Shown one piece after another: positions 33,101 to 41,135 of a stretch of DNA of 64,000 nt. A program made the position numbers and the translations under genes. Below the pieces are notes generated by a model. The model saw nothing but the letters and a program-made list of their open reading frames with translations. It was not told the origin of the DNA and did not search any database. The first letter of the stretch is position 1. The number at the start of each line of letters is the position of its first letter. This DNA is from Branchiostoma belcheri (taxonomy: Eukaryota; Chordata; Leptocardii; Amphioxiformes; Branchiostomatidae): positions 11,481,490-11,545,489 of the forward strand of contig NW_017802379.1 of assembly GCF_001625305.1 (NCBI RefSeq), in the 5' to 3' direction.

Positions 33101-36045
33101 TATACGTACTTATCACGCATCATGCATGGTGTACTTCTTAAGCTTCGGTCACAACCCGCCGTACGTGCTTCGGCGTGCTGTCTACATGCAAAAACGTATA
33201 CAAACGTAGGACATCCGTGCGTGGTGAGTACCACCTCCGTACGGAATACTACGGATTTGGGAGCACGCAGACACGCCGTAGAACTTTAAGTGCATGTAAA
33301 ACTTTTTCTACGTGCGGTCTGCGGATTCACCACCCGTGCGTACGAGTACGAGCGACGCGCGTGCCCCGTACGTGCCGTACGGAAAAAGCACGTGTGAGTA
33401 CGGCCTCCTTATGGTAAAGTTGCAATCGCACAGAGATCGTACGTTGTAAGCACGTACAACTCACTTACCACTTGCGCAACGTATGATGCACGCAACCGCT
33501 CACGGCCAGACTCGGCGTGCAGACCCCACTCTTACACTTTGTGCAACCGTACAAGTGACGTGCGAGTGACGTGCGTCGATGCCACTCCTTCCCCACGTTC
33601 TCAGAAAAAACGCAGCAGACGCAGCCTCCCAAAAAACGTACGGAGAAAAAGCACGTACGGCGGGTTGTGACCGTCGCTTAACTGAACATCCTTTGACATA
33701 GGCCACTATCAAGTTTGGGCTTATCACAGAAACTCGAAGATAGATGCTGGCTTTACTTAAAGCGGACGTCATTGATGTGACAAAAAAAACATTTGTTAAT
33801 GTCGTTGTTGCAGTTTGACAAAGATACTTTTTATTTCTTTCCAGGCCGTTCCAATGCAACATCGCGCAGAGACCTTAACTTCCTGAACTACTTTAACAGC
33901 GAGACCGACATTGTCACTGGAGAGTGGAGTGGAAAAACCACCCTTTCAGCTTCATTAAACGAGGCCTGCCTGACGATAACACTCAAACGAGATCCCACCT
34001 ATCACTACTCCACAACCATCTCTCCCTGTCTCATCCTGATCATCCTCATGGTCATCACCTTCATCATGCCCATTGATAAAGGAGACAGGATTGGATTCGG
34101 CGTCACCTTACTGCTGGCCATGGTGGTGTCGCTGGTGGTGGTCACAGGTTTTCTGCCAGTGTCCAGTACCCTACCATTCATAGGTGAGCTGGATTTCTAG
34201 ATTGTTTGGGGTTACTAGAAGATTCTTTCAACGGTGACAGGTTTAAAGGGTAAAGATACTGACCTCCAAATTTTCGATGACTATCAGTCCATCTTGTTCA
34301 CGAAGTAACCTAGTCTCGCGAGAGCGCGCGACTAGGCCCGAGACTCGCATCGGTCTGCTAGGCCCTACCCCCTGTTGCCTCCCTCCGGAGTAAGGGTAAG
34401 GAACTTCTTGGGAGCTCAAAACCTTCGGTGCGGTTTAACTTGGCAAGATGGAACAACATGAACTGATAGTTATGGACAATTTGGAGGTCAATATCTTTAC
34501 CGTTCAAACTTGTCACTGTTGAAAAAATCCTCTGGTAACTGTATCTATACGTGGCAAAATAAATCTCTTTAACGATACTTAACAGTTTGGTATTCACTAA
34601 CATAACAATGTGCCATTCTTGGTGTTCGTAGAATTTCAAAGCGAGTTGTGGCAAAATCAACCAAAAGGGATTTGTAGGGCATCATTTTCCCTGCATGATA
34701 GATGAATTAAGTGAGGTTTACATGTAAATACCTCACAAATTTAGGTCATTTTTAACGTTCACGTGAAATTTGAATTATATGAAATTGTCATTTTATTTAG
34801 ATTACAAAACATGGCGACGGCACAATTTCTTTAACTTATTCTCGAGCCACAACCAAGGACAATGCTCACGTTTACGAATCTAATGAATCAAGTGTGGAGT
34901 TTCATGTCAATTGGCGTTCACATGACAGGATTCGAACCTGGGACCTCTTGGTTGTGCGCCAAGCACTCTGCCGTGACGCTACACGATCCCACAAATGGTC
35001 ACTGCACAGTATCTTTTCAGAACAGCCGATGTATTTTGTCAAAGACGATGACATTTATTGGAAGAAGAGCTTTCAGTGTTCTATTGGATACTACATTCCT
35101 TAGTAGTAGCAGTTATATTTCTTCTCTTACAGCTTTGGTGATCATTGTGTGCATGGCTCTGATGGCCCTCTTCATGTTGACGACTTTGTGTATCATCATT
35201 ATCCACGACAAGAAGGGACCTGTCCCTAAATGGGCACGGGCGGTCTTCCTGAAGCATATGGCAAGGTATGTCAGGCATTCAAAATACTCAAATGCACATG
35301 CTAATATTTTGATTAGTCTCCACTAATTCACTTTATGTTCACGGTATCAGAATTGTACGGTCTGAGAAAAGTGAACATATTCACGAAACTATATATTCAC
35401 GGTGGCGACAGGTGCAGGAATGACAGTGAAAACAGTGAAATTAAAAGTACCATGAAAAAATTAGGAATTACAGTGCCAATTTGTATATAGAGCGTATGTA
35501 CATATGATTTTTCTGATTGGTCGTTAATGCTCCCTAAGAAGACAACACTCAACAGTAGTCAGAATGCATTGAAAATTTAATTTTTGTGACCCTTTGTCTA
35601 ATAGAAAAGTTACACATCGTACATGTAATCTTTACATTGTTTTAGGGCCCTTATGATGGGAGACTTGACCAAGAAGCTAAAGAAAGAAGAGGATAAAGAT
35701 TACAACATGAGCAGCAATGTGAATGGCGTCGAGGTACACGCCAATCAGCCGTACAAGATGGACGACATTGTTGGAGGAGACAACCCACCGTCAACCGTAG
35801 ATACCGAGGTCGGAGCTACCCTTATTGGGTTAAAAGGAAGCGTAGATGAGCTGAAGGTCAGTGTTAGGCAACTGTCTGGTAGCATTGATGCTGTGGCAAA
35901 TATTGCTGCAGGTGAAGACGATGAAGAAGTTGGGGAGTATGCTTTGTTGGCTGGTGTGTTAGACAGGCTGAGTTTGGTCATTTATGTCATTGCCATTGTT
36001 GTGACCATACCATGCAGTCTTCTTTTTGGTCGCCGACTGGTCTAG
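21112..36045 (+). CDS. Gene A: chimeric Cys-loop ion channel CUB-LDLa-Fz-kringle-sushi-LGIC, 15 coding exons, 889 aa
   Basis: The coding exons are 21112-21181, 21659-21865, 22537-22671, 23166-23291, 25215-25437, 27080-27237, 27921-28142, 29449-29652, 30179-30294, 30891-30935, 31547-31656, 32814-32995, 33845-34183, 35133-35265 and 35646-36045. All introns are GT-AG and the sum is 2670 nt, exactly 890 codons with the stop. The predicted product is a plasma-membrane protein. It has a secreted-type N-terminus, five adhesion/receptor modules (residues 24-448), and a full nicotinic-type subunit (449-889) with Cys-loop and M1-M4. Gene B repeats every exon with the same phases; nine exons have identical length. 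The pore side suggests a cation channel subunit, probably pentameric. Ligand and role are unknown: the Frizzled CRD could bind Wnt or lipid and the other modules matrix or proteases, but this is inference. Confidence 0.92.
21659..22671 (+). CDS. Gene A exons 2-3: CUB domain
   Basis: Exons 21659-21865 and 22537-22671, residues about 24-137. The first exon shows the CUB signature: a Cys, [14 protein letters not shown], a second Cys, the [11 protein letters not shown] strand, and [10 protein letters not shown]. The second exon carries a [12 protein letters not shown] strand and GFRASY. It has only the first of the two disulfide pairs of a classical four-Cys CUB. CUB domains bind proteins or carbohydrate, often with calcium; the acidic DFDxE and YDG positions are present. 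Confidence 0.9.
21878..22095 (-). repeat. Dispersed repeat family R1 (four copies)
   Basis: It contains TGTAATTCC, then CACTGTTTTCACTG and CCGTGAACATGTC, then TTTCTCAGACCGTGAACTTT. Related copies in opposite orientation are at 35338-35474, 56262-56430 and 58640-58806. This copy starts 12 bp after the donor of gene A exon 2. No coding capacity; family unknown. Confidence 0.65.
23166..23291 (+). CDS. Gene A exon 4: LDL-receptor class A repeat
   Basis: Residues about 138-179, in a single exon bounded by phase-1 introns. Six Cys are in LDLa spacing, with the calcium-binding core [12 protein letters not shown]. LDLa repeats are calcium-dependent ligand modules. The exon is 126 nt in both genes A and B, and its middle ([19 protein letters not shown]) is identical in both proteins, so it is under tight constraint. 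Confidence 0.92.
23309..23823. mobile_element. MITE with ACGTACG-rich arms (gene A intron 4)
   Basis: Ends are inverted: CTCGGCCACAATCCGCC on the left and GCACGTACGGCGGG on the right, with a TTAA at 23305-23308 on the left flank only. The body matches the element at 33142-33677 in the opposite orientation, including GGTGAGTACCACCTCCGTAC on the complementary strand. The open frames across it are by-products of its CG-rich repetitive composition. Confidence 0.75.
24085..24550. other. GC-richer intronic segment, unassigned
   Basis: Part of gene A intron 4, with higher GC than its surroundings and no recognised coding or repeat identity. It could be an old transposon fragment. Confidence 0.3.
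24563..24764. repeat. Tandem duplication of about 100 bp
   Basis: Two adjacent units begin ATATTTCAACATATTAGTTGG and end ACCTTGGGGTGCTTAA(T/C)TATAGG, with few differences. They lie in gene A intron 4. Confidence 0.9.
24888..24908. other. Assembly gap (21 N) after a poly-C run
   Basis: Run of N following a C homopolymer, within gene A intron 4. No exon is missing, since the coding frame of gene A closes without it. Confidence 0.98.
25215..27237 (+). CDS. Gene A exons 5-6: Frizzled cysteine-rich domain
   Basis: Exons 25215-25437 and 27080-27237, residues about 180-306. Ten cysteines in Frizzled CRD order are visible: CQDIP, the MC pair, a [29 protein letters not shown] and NCNN. CRDs of this family bind Wnt lipid or fatty acids in Frizzled, ROR, MuSK and sFRP. 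Compared with Frizzled, it has the usual YxxMTLPN segment near the start. The intron between the exons (25438-27079) holds two foldback elements. Confidence 0.9.
25650..25785. repeat. Hairpin element, repeat family R2
   Basis: Inverted arms AGACTAAGCTTTAACTTCC... and ...GGAAGTTAAAGCTTAGTCT enclose a short loop. They are followed by ACCAACACAGATGAACTTTC, which recurs at 31478-31500 and, inverted with changes, at 59172-59195. Intron 5 of gene A. Confidence 0.75.
26455..26939. mobile_element. 485-bp foldback DNA transposon with about 117-bp near-identical terminal inverted repeats
   Basis: The left arm (26455-26571) and the right arm (26822-26939) are complementary except for one mismatch and one 1-bp indel. 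The ends are CTCTCCAAGCAGAGG / CCTCTGCTTGGAGAG, flanked on both sides by TA. This fits a Tc1/mariner-type target duplication. The centre holds a second short hairpin (GGGGAGGGGCA / GCCCCTCCCC). The arm identity suggests a young insertion. It lies in intron 5 of gene A. Confidence 0.85.
27640..27840. repeat. Possible dispersed-repeat tail (gene A intron 6)
   Basis: ATTTATTGGTGATGCCACAA, the small palindrome CAGCCTAAAGGCTG and an ACAACACAACACAGCACAGG run look like the end of a non-LTR element, but there is no second copy in the window. Tentative. Confidence 0.3.
27921..28142 (+). CDS. Gene A exon 7: kringle domain
   Basis: Residues about 307-380, one exon with phase-1 borders. The six kringle cysteines are in CFDGNG, KCERW, NKCRNP, PWCL, YCDI and IPCN. 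NYRG, the [13 protein letters not shown] core and RPWC are typical of the family. The Frizzled CRD followed by a kringle is the order seen in ROR receptor kinases. Kringles are protein- or lysine-binding modules. Confidence 0.92.
28525..28760 (+). mobile_element. tRNA-derived SINE (gene A intron 7)
   Basis: Head with TGGCGTAGCGGCAGAGCGC (A box) and GATCCCGGGTTCGAGTCC (B box), then GGCACTTTACACGACTTTCC, the CTTCGCTCAGG segment and an A-rich end. The head resembles a tRNA, but the body continues into SINE sequence shared with 19915-20125. Confidence 0.8.
29168..29365 (+). mobile_element. tRNA-derived SINE (gene A intron 7)
   Basis: Head GGTGGCGCAACGGCTAGAGC and GGTCCCGGGTTCGATACTC, then GGCACTTTACACGACTTCCC and GGAGTGACGCCCACCGAGCC. 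The same family as the minus-strand copies at 4086-4255 and 11046-11222. Confidence 0.8.
29449..29652 (+). CDS. Gene A exon 8: sushi (CCP) domain
   Basis: Residues about 381-448, one exon with phase-1 borders. Four cysteines are in sushi order: [23 protein letters not shown] and PNC. The late Trp ([10 protein letters not shown]) and the [11 protein letters not shown] motif are typical. It lies directly before the channel part, so it probably acts as the membrane-proximal spacer or docking module on top of the pentamer. Confidence 0.92.
30179..32995 (+). CDS. Gene A exons 9-12: ligand-binding domain of a Cys-loop receptor
   Basis: Exons 30179-30294, 30891-30935, 31547-31656 and 32814-32995, residues about 449-599. 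In order: N-terminal helix (YKLQKDLL), the strand [20 protein letters not shown], loop D tryptophan (WKDDRLEW), loop A (EVWLPTLTL then NAD), and the Cys-loop [15 protein letters not shown] with exactly 13 residues between cysteines and the FPxD core. A CAVCW segment near the loop B position follows. This is the eukaryotic pentameric channel fold, closest in pattern to nicotinic subunits. Confidence 0.92.
31279..31508. repeat. Inverted-repeat element, family R2 (gene A intron 10)
   Basis: Arms TTTTCAACACTAACTACAA and TTGTAGTTAGTATTGGAAA bracket about 130 bp. The right end continues into the ACCAACACAGATGAACTTTC block also found at 25750. It ends about 40 bp before exon 11. Confidence 0.65.
32168..32784. 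mobile_element. 617-bp DNA transposon with about 80-bp TIRs and a 9-bp target duplication
   Basis: The ends TAGCCTGGGTACC and GGTACCCAGGCTA start inverted repeats of about 80 bp with few mismatches. The flanks carry a perfect 9-bp duplication GCTCTTAAC (32159-32167 and 32785-32793). Long arms with a 9-bp duplication fit a MULE/Mutator-type non-autonomous element. Its right flank ends about 20 bp from the acceptor AG of gene A exon 12. Confidence 0.85.
33142..33677. mobile_element. 536-bp MITE with TTAA target sites (gene A intron 12)
   Basis: Arms GCTTCGGTCACAACCCGCC and the complement of GGCGGGTTGTGACCGTCGC are flanked on both sides by TTAA (33138-33141 and 33678-33681). The TTAA duplication suggests a piggyBac-type origin. 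It is inverted relative to the homologous element at 23309-23823. Confidence 0.75.
33845..34183 (+). CDS. Gene A exon 13: loop C region, M1 and pore helix M2
   Basis: Residues about 600-712. The [14 protein letters not shown] segment leads into M1 (about 656-675). The M1-M2 linker DKGDRIG aligns with the nicotinic DSGEKVT, putting Asp at -1' and Arg at 0'. There is no Pro-Ala insertion of anion channels, and Leu is at 9' ([10 protein letters not shown]). The M2-M3 loop [11 protein letters not shown] is canonical. The vicinal Cys-Cys of alpha subunits is absent from the loop C stretch. The exon is 339 nt in genes A and B. Confidence 0.92.
34226..34526. mobile_element. MITE-like inverted-repeat element (gene A intron 13)
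   Basis: Arms of about 75 bp: TTCAACGGTGACAGGTTTAA at the left, and the complement near 34505-34524. Both carry GGTAAAGATA and GACCTCCAAATT. Divergence of the arms suggests an older insertion. Confidence 0.75.
34890..35000 (-). mobile_element. tRNA-derived SINE head (gene A intron 13)
   Basis: On the minus strand the sequence reads GTAGCGTCACGGCAGAGTGC and GAGGTCCCAGGTTCGAATCC, an A-box/B-box pair. A short fragment, about 110 bp. Confidence 0.65.
35133..36045 (+). CDS. Gene A exons 14-15: M3, cytoplasmic loop and M4
   Basis: Exons 35133-35265 and 35646-36045, stop TAG. M3 (about 714-735, [20 protein letters not shown]) is followed by [10 protein letters not shown] and a cytoplasmic loop of about 125 residues. 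The loop has a low-complexity middle, a helical stretch ([19 protein letters not shown]) and an acidic patch ([10 protein letters not shown]). The [16 protein letters not shown] segment is a typical M4 with the conserved LDRL. The short tail ends GRRLV. Confidence 0.92.
35338..35474 (+). repeat. Dispersed repeat family R1 (gene A intron 14)
   Basis: Contains GGTCTGAGAAAAGTGAACAT, a TTCACGG segment, CAGTGAAAACAGTGAA and TAGGAATTACAG. Copy of the R1 family (21878-22095, 56262-56430, 58640-58806). Confidence 0.65.
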
Positions 36046-37079
36046 ATAAAAAAAAAAAACGACGAGACTGCAAATTTACATTTGATGGCAAATTACTACT
36101 TTTTGCTTTTTCACAGTTCTCGACTTTTGGCTGCGAAACCATAAACATACATGCATAGATATCCAAAAAATTGTAAAGATGTGGAAAATATTGCACTCTT
36201 CTAGAGGCCCCCACGAGTCGACCATTGCTAAAAGATGTTAGTGACAAAAACAGCATCTCATTTCTAACATGTAATGGCAAAATACCTATTGTCATGTTTT
36301 ACTCAATTTTCATTTAATGACTTTGGAATCGAGCTAAGAGAGTCCAGAATATACACGAATGTCGTAAAAGTTTAGAGGACTCATCGAAAATTCATTTCAA
36401 TGTCATGTTATGGTATATGTTAGTAAAATGTTATGTCAAGCTAGTGTGTTACCTAGAATAGTACTTTAATAGAAAAAGATACAATAGTAGTAATTAACGG
36501 CTAAATAGATGTGGTAGAGAAAAAATATTTGCACTATGATGATAATAATAGGCATCATATAGAGATGCTTAGAATCTAGTATATATTGTGCTATATTAGC
36601 ATAATAACTAAGTAGAAAACTACACAATGTATTACCTTTACTGTATCTGTAACAGTTGTTGTACATGAACTTTGGCTTGTGGGGACTAAGCAACCCAATT
36701 GCTTATGATTTACCATTATTATTTAGTCCATGTACTACCAGTGAAGTTAGTACTCTTTTGATTGTTATATTATGCAATGCAATCCACGAAGTAAAGACGA
36801 AAAAATGACCAGTTGAGAGCAGGTTTAAATGATTTGTGTTCAGGTAAAGCCAGACCAGTACCTTCGCAGCTTTTTGGCAGCAGGGTAAAATACACAGTAA
36901 AGCTTTCACTTTTAATTCATTTTTCGTAGCATTTTAATAGCATTTTTTTTTTCAATCGTAAAAACTGATGAGTGTAGTTAACATGGGGTAGTGTAAATGT
37001 GCATCATGTCATGTATTTGGTGACTGTATTGTCGTTGTATGTGAAGTTTTGTGTTTTTTGGAATTTTGTGCCACATAAT

Positions 37080-37260
37080 GTAATGCAAATGGAAACTAAC
37101 CTACAGTGGGTGTCACATGAAGAAAATATCCACACTATGCATGGTGCATGGACTAATGAACCTTTGGACGTACCAACTACTAAGTATATATTACCATGTA
37201 AAACCGACGAAACAGAGCGGCATTTAAATACTAATATGTGATGTGTTAATGCTAAATAAA
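37080..37260 (+). mobile_element. Degraded LINE ORF2 tail
   Basis: The frame contains NLQWVS and, after a disrupted middle, LDVPTTKYILP. This matches the better preserved LINE tail at 47170-47680 (NLQWVSLKDRR, VDVPTTKYLIP). It is a short, decayed C-terminal piece of a non-LTR reverse transcriptase ORF with a 3' AATAAA. Confidence 0.65.
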
Positions 37261-38244
37261 TCAAGATATATAAAGTTATTTTTGTTGTCATGTTTTTCAT
37301 TGTGTGGAATGTTCTGATTATCATAGTCTTGGAAAAGAAAGATCTGCGTATATAGTTCCCTTCTTCTAACAGCAAATGACTTTGAAATTCATGTAGACAC
37401 TACAGAAAGTATGTTTGTACGTTTATTAATAAGTCTAACAGGAAAGCCAACACAGTTTAATTCAATTCGTGAAGGACAATCGCCGATTCTGGACAATATA
37501 ATAGTAGTGAGATTAATTAGAATAATTATAAGAAAAGGAGCTAAGACGCATATGCAATGGATTTAGTGATTGCCATTAAAGTTATTAGTATTGTTCTAGG
37601 AGCGCAATCTCACGTCTCCGTAAACATATTGTAGAAGATACAACACTAAACTTAGACAAAAAGACAGTAGATTTAAAATATTCTGATGTAACCGGGCAAT
37701 TGTTTATAGTTTTCTTTGTCAGTTAGTAACTTATTCTAAGCCATGAATGCAGCAACACAATATACAGAAAATATCATTTATTCTAATATGTAAAGTGATC
37801 TGAGTCAGGCCTTTACATGGATATCTATGAGCCCACAAGCGTTCTATATAATAATTGTCTGAATTTCATCATTGTTTAAGGCCAGTTTAACGCCAAACCA
37901 AAACTATTTAGTCTATAATTTCATACACAAACGTGTTTTAAAATTGAGATTTACATATGCTAACTGCACTCACTAGCGGACCAACTGCTCTGGCATGTCA
38001 TCTTTTTATTTAATAAATTTTTTCTTTAACCAGCCGCCTCAAGAAGCCTGGTAGAGACGAATGCATGTGTTAATGAGATACAACTCTATAAACAAACAAA
38101 ACAAATGACAGGACAGCAGATCACCCTTTATGCTTTGGTTTATTCAAGAATTATGTATCACCAAGGATTAACATAGTATTAACAAATATCGAACGCATGA
38201 AAACGCTGTTGAAAATGCGAAATTCCTATAAGCAGTAGAAACTT

Positions 38245-38400
38245 TTAACCCTTGTCCTGCTGACATTTTATTTCAATAATTACATGTCTTATATCATAAA
38301 TATGATCATAGACCCCCATTTTTTTGCCCTGTAGTGGTATAGTTACTTCCACATTCGTTGCGTTTCGCTGCAGTGTGATGCGTTGCACGAGAAATACCCC
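38245..38400 (-). pseudogene. Short conserved reading frame, paralogue of 60140-60265
   Basis: The minus strand reads LGVFLVQRITLQRN..., then KKMGVYDHIYDI. The plus strand at 60140-60265 reads LGIFLVCRITPQRN..., then NRAGAYDLIRAY. Both frames stay open across about 40 codons with in-frame length changes. It could be the last exon of a membrane protein (hydrophobic lead plus tail) or part of a repeat. Not recognised. The type is a guess, because no rest of a gene was found. Confidence 0.35.
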
Positions 38401-38814
38401 CAAATCGTACCTATACACGGTGCTATATAGATGGTACTGTATGTGCAGAACAACAATTGTTGTGCTCAGCAGGACACGAGTCTCTAGCAAAGGTATTATC
38501 AAATGACAAAACAATAAAAGAGTGGCAACTTAAAAAGTAAATAAGGCACACTTTAAGTTAATAAAGTAAGAGCTGATTGGAATGGATGTGCCTTCTGAAT
38601 AACTAAACAAAAACAAAAACAAATTCTAAAATATACTTAACTACTTTCTTAAAAAAATTAAATGTTGAATTAAAAACTCTAAATGATATTTTCTTTATAT
38701 TTGTAACACAGCAACACAAAGAACTACAAAGTAATATGTCCTTAAATAAGACTGTAAATAAATTCAACATCACCCCTATGATTTAATTTTATGTTTATGT
38801 AAAATATAGCCATT

Positions 38815-39065
38815 ACGGAATGTAACAAAGCATAATACAACATATAGCAACATGCCGTGAGATTATATGACACGCCATTACTCAATATAACATTATAAAA
38901 TACTACAGTATATATTAATTACAGTAACTGTTCTTAGGAAAGAGACTATAACATGGAATATAATAACATAGTAACATATATCATAGCATAACAAAACATT
39001 ACACCACATAAAATAACCTGACATAACAAAACAAAATAAAAGAACACATGAAGTAACATAAACAT
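38815..39065. repeat. Degenerate AT-rich tandem tract
   Basis: Many ATAACA/ACATAA motifs in imperfect succession, very low GC. No gene. Confidence 0.5.
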
Positions 39066-39841
39066 TCATTGTGCAAAAAATTCATTGTGTACAAAAGACT
39101 AAAACACCAGGTCTTGCACCTTAAAAAAAATTAACAATAGATTACTAATGATCATCATTTGTATAATTTTTCTATGCCATATAGTGGGCTGCTTATTTCA
39201 TACCTATATTATTACATATGTTGCTTTGAGGTTTTAAACAAATGCAAGAAAACTCATTGTTTTTTTTTTTATTTCAGTTATTTTATCTGATTTCTTTCCA
39301 GGCATTTTTTCTTTGTGACGGGTCACCAAAAGTAAAAATCCCATTGTAATCATATCAACCCTTTTGTCCTTTAATTATTACATTTGTGTGAATCATGTGC
39401 CCATGTAGCTCGTATTTAAAGCCAACAGGGTTTAATAATTATCATTTTATAGCCAGAAGACGTTCACCAACCAGAAGGTTCCATTTCCCATTTGTTTTTA
39501 GGCAGTAATTTCGAAAGCGGTCGGTTATTAGAGCAGTAGTGTTCAGACTTTTAGTATTTATCAATTTATTGAAAACGAATTGTAGTTTCTTTGGATAACG
39601 TATTTGAATACAAACCAATTAAAATGATATAAGTAGAATCAAAACAAAACTAAACATAATTTTTGACATCCCCCCCTAAAAGTGTTACTGCTCCAATATC
39701 GGGTGATCACCGAGAATGATTTATCTGGATGATCTATTTTTCTGTCGACGCCATCTTGTTTCACATAACAAAGAATGTGAATGTTCTTTCATTAATAGAG
39801 GAATTTATAAATCAATTTGTTAAAAAAAAAAAAACTTAGAC

Positions 39842-39961
39842 CCACCCTGAGGTATATATGGTGATAACCCTGGTCAGGTGCGATAACGCTCACTTGGTGG
39901 TTTATTCGGTGGATATCGCACCTGACCAGGGATTATCTCACCATATATACCTCGGGGCGGG
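39842..39961. mobile_element. Foldback element just beyond the gene B stop
   Basis: Arms of about 45 bp with GGTATATATGGTGATAACCC and GATTATCTCACCATATATACC, and a loop of about 28 bp. It ends GGGGCGGGTC, as does the foldback at 40808-40977. It lies about 80 bp downstream of the gene B stop codon, so probably in its 3' untranslated region. Confidence 0.8.
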
Positions 39962-40040
39962 TCATAAAGCCATTTTACATGGTTTGAAAAAAAACCTTTC
40001 CTTTCGTAATTAAACACCAGGTCGTAATTTTGTCGTTTTC

Positions 40041-41135
40041 TTAGCCCACAGTGATCTTCGGGCGACCAATAAGCAGGGTGCATGGTATGGCCACAATAAT
40101 GGCGATGATGTAAAGGACCAAACTCAGCCTGTCCAGAACTTTAGCCAGCAGAGCATACTCTGCAACTTCTTCATCATCATCACCACTTGCCAGACCATCG
40201 ATGCTCCCAGACAGTTCCTTAACACTGACCTTAAGCTCATCTACGCTTTCTTTTAACCCGATAAGGGTAGCTCCGACCTCATTCTTCACGTTGAGAGGAG
40301 GGCCAGAAGAGCCGTCACCGTCCCTCTTGAATGCGTGGTTGACTGATCCTTCAACGTCGTTTACTTTGTTGCTGACGGTGTAGGCTGATGCCTCTTCATT
40401 TTTCAGCTTCTTGGTCAAGTCTCCCATCAGTAGGGCTCTAAAGGAAAGTGAAATGTTCTTAATTTTAGGAGGTAAATTTAAATTTATCGGGTCATTATTC
40501 ATTCCAATGTATAAATTAAACAATCAGATAAACACCGGATATGACCTCAGGTGACCCAAAAAGAACACCGCTATGTTCTAAAAAAATTATAAAAAATAAC
40601 TTGATGTGTGTTTCAATGACCTCGGGTGACTCCCATAAGAACACCTGTTCCCTGCCTTTGACCCAAATAGAACAGTAAGAACACGACCCTTCTCCAGTGA
40701 CCTCTGGTGACCGCAGATGGAAGTATGTTCTAGTTAAGTTTGTATGTGTTATACAGGAATGTGTCTTTCTTTACTGTGTAAGTTCTGATGGCTATATGAT
40801 TATAGCGTTAATGGCCCGACCTTTCTCCGTGAATACGGTGTGATAAAGCCTTGTCAGTTGCTATAACCACCTGATAAAGCCACCTCGTTCGCTGCACTTA
40901 CTCAGTGGCTTTATTCGGTAGTTATAGCAACTGCCAAGGCTTTATCACACCATATTCACCTCGGGGCGGGTCATTAACCCTTAATTTTTATCTATGACAT
41001 ACCTTGCCACGTGCTTCAGGAAGACCGTCCGCACCCATTTTGGAACGGGTCCCTTCTTGTCGTGTATGATGATGATGAAAAGAGTCGTCAGCATGAAGAG
41101 GGCCATCAGAGCCATGCACACGATGATCAGCATAG
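40041..41135 (-). CDS. Gene B exons 14-15: M3, cytoplasmic loop and M4
   Basis: Exons 41135-41003 and 40437-40041. M3 begins [19 protein letters not shown]. The loop keeps [27 protein letters not shown] and an acidic DDDEEVAEYALL patch. M4 is [20 protein letters not shown]. The tail GRPKITVG differs from gene A. Confidence 0.92.

Larger units (their letters stand above)
36046..40040. other. Intergenic space between the 3' ends of genes A and B
   Basis: AT-rich, convergent 3' flank. It holds a LINE tail remnant (37080-37260), a conserved short frame on the minus strand (38245-38400), a degenerate ATAAC-rich tract (38815-39065) and a foldback (39842-39961). No clear nearby polyadenylation signal of gene A was found; an AATAAA at 37255-37260 lies at the end of the LINE remnant. 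Confidence 0.6.

Noticed and set aside
37255-37260. AATAAA as the polyadenylation signal of gene A
   Set aside because: It is 1.2 kb beyond the stop and at the end of a LINE remnant, so it more likely belongs to the element; not annotated as a terminator.
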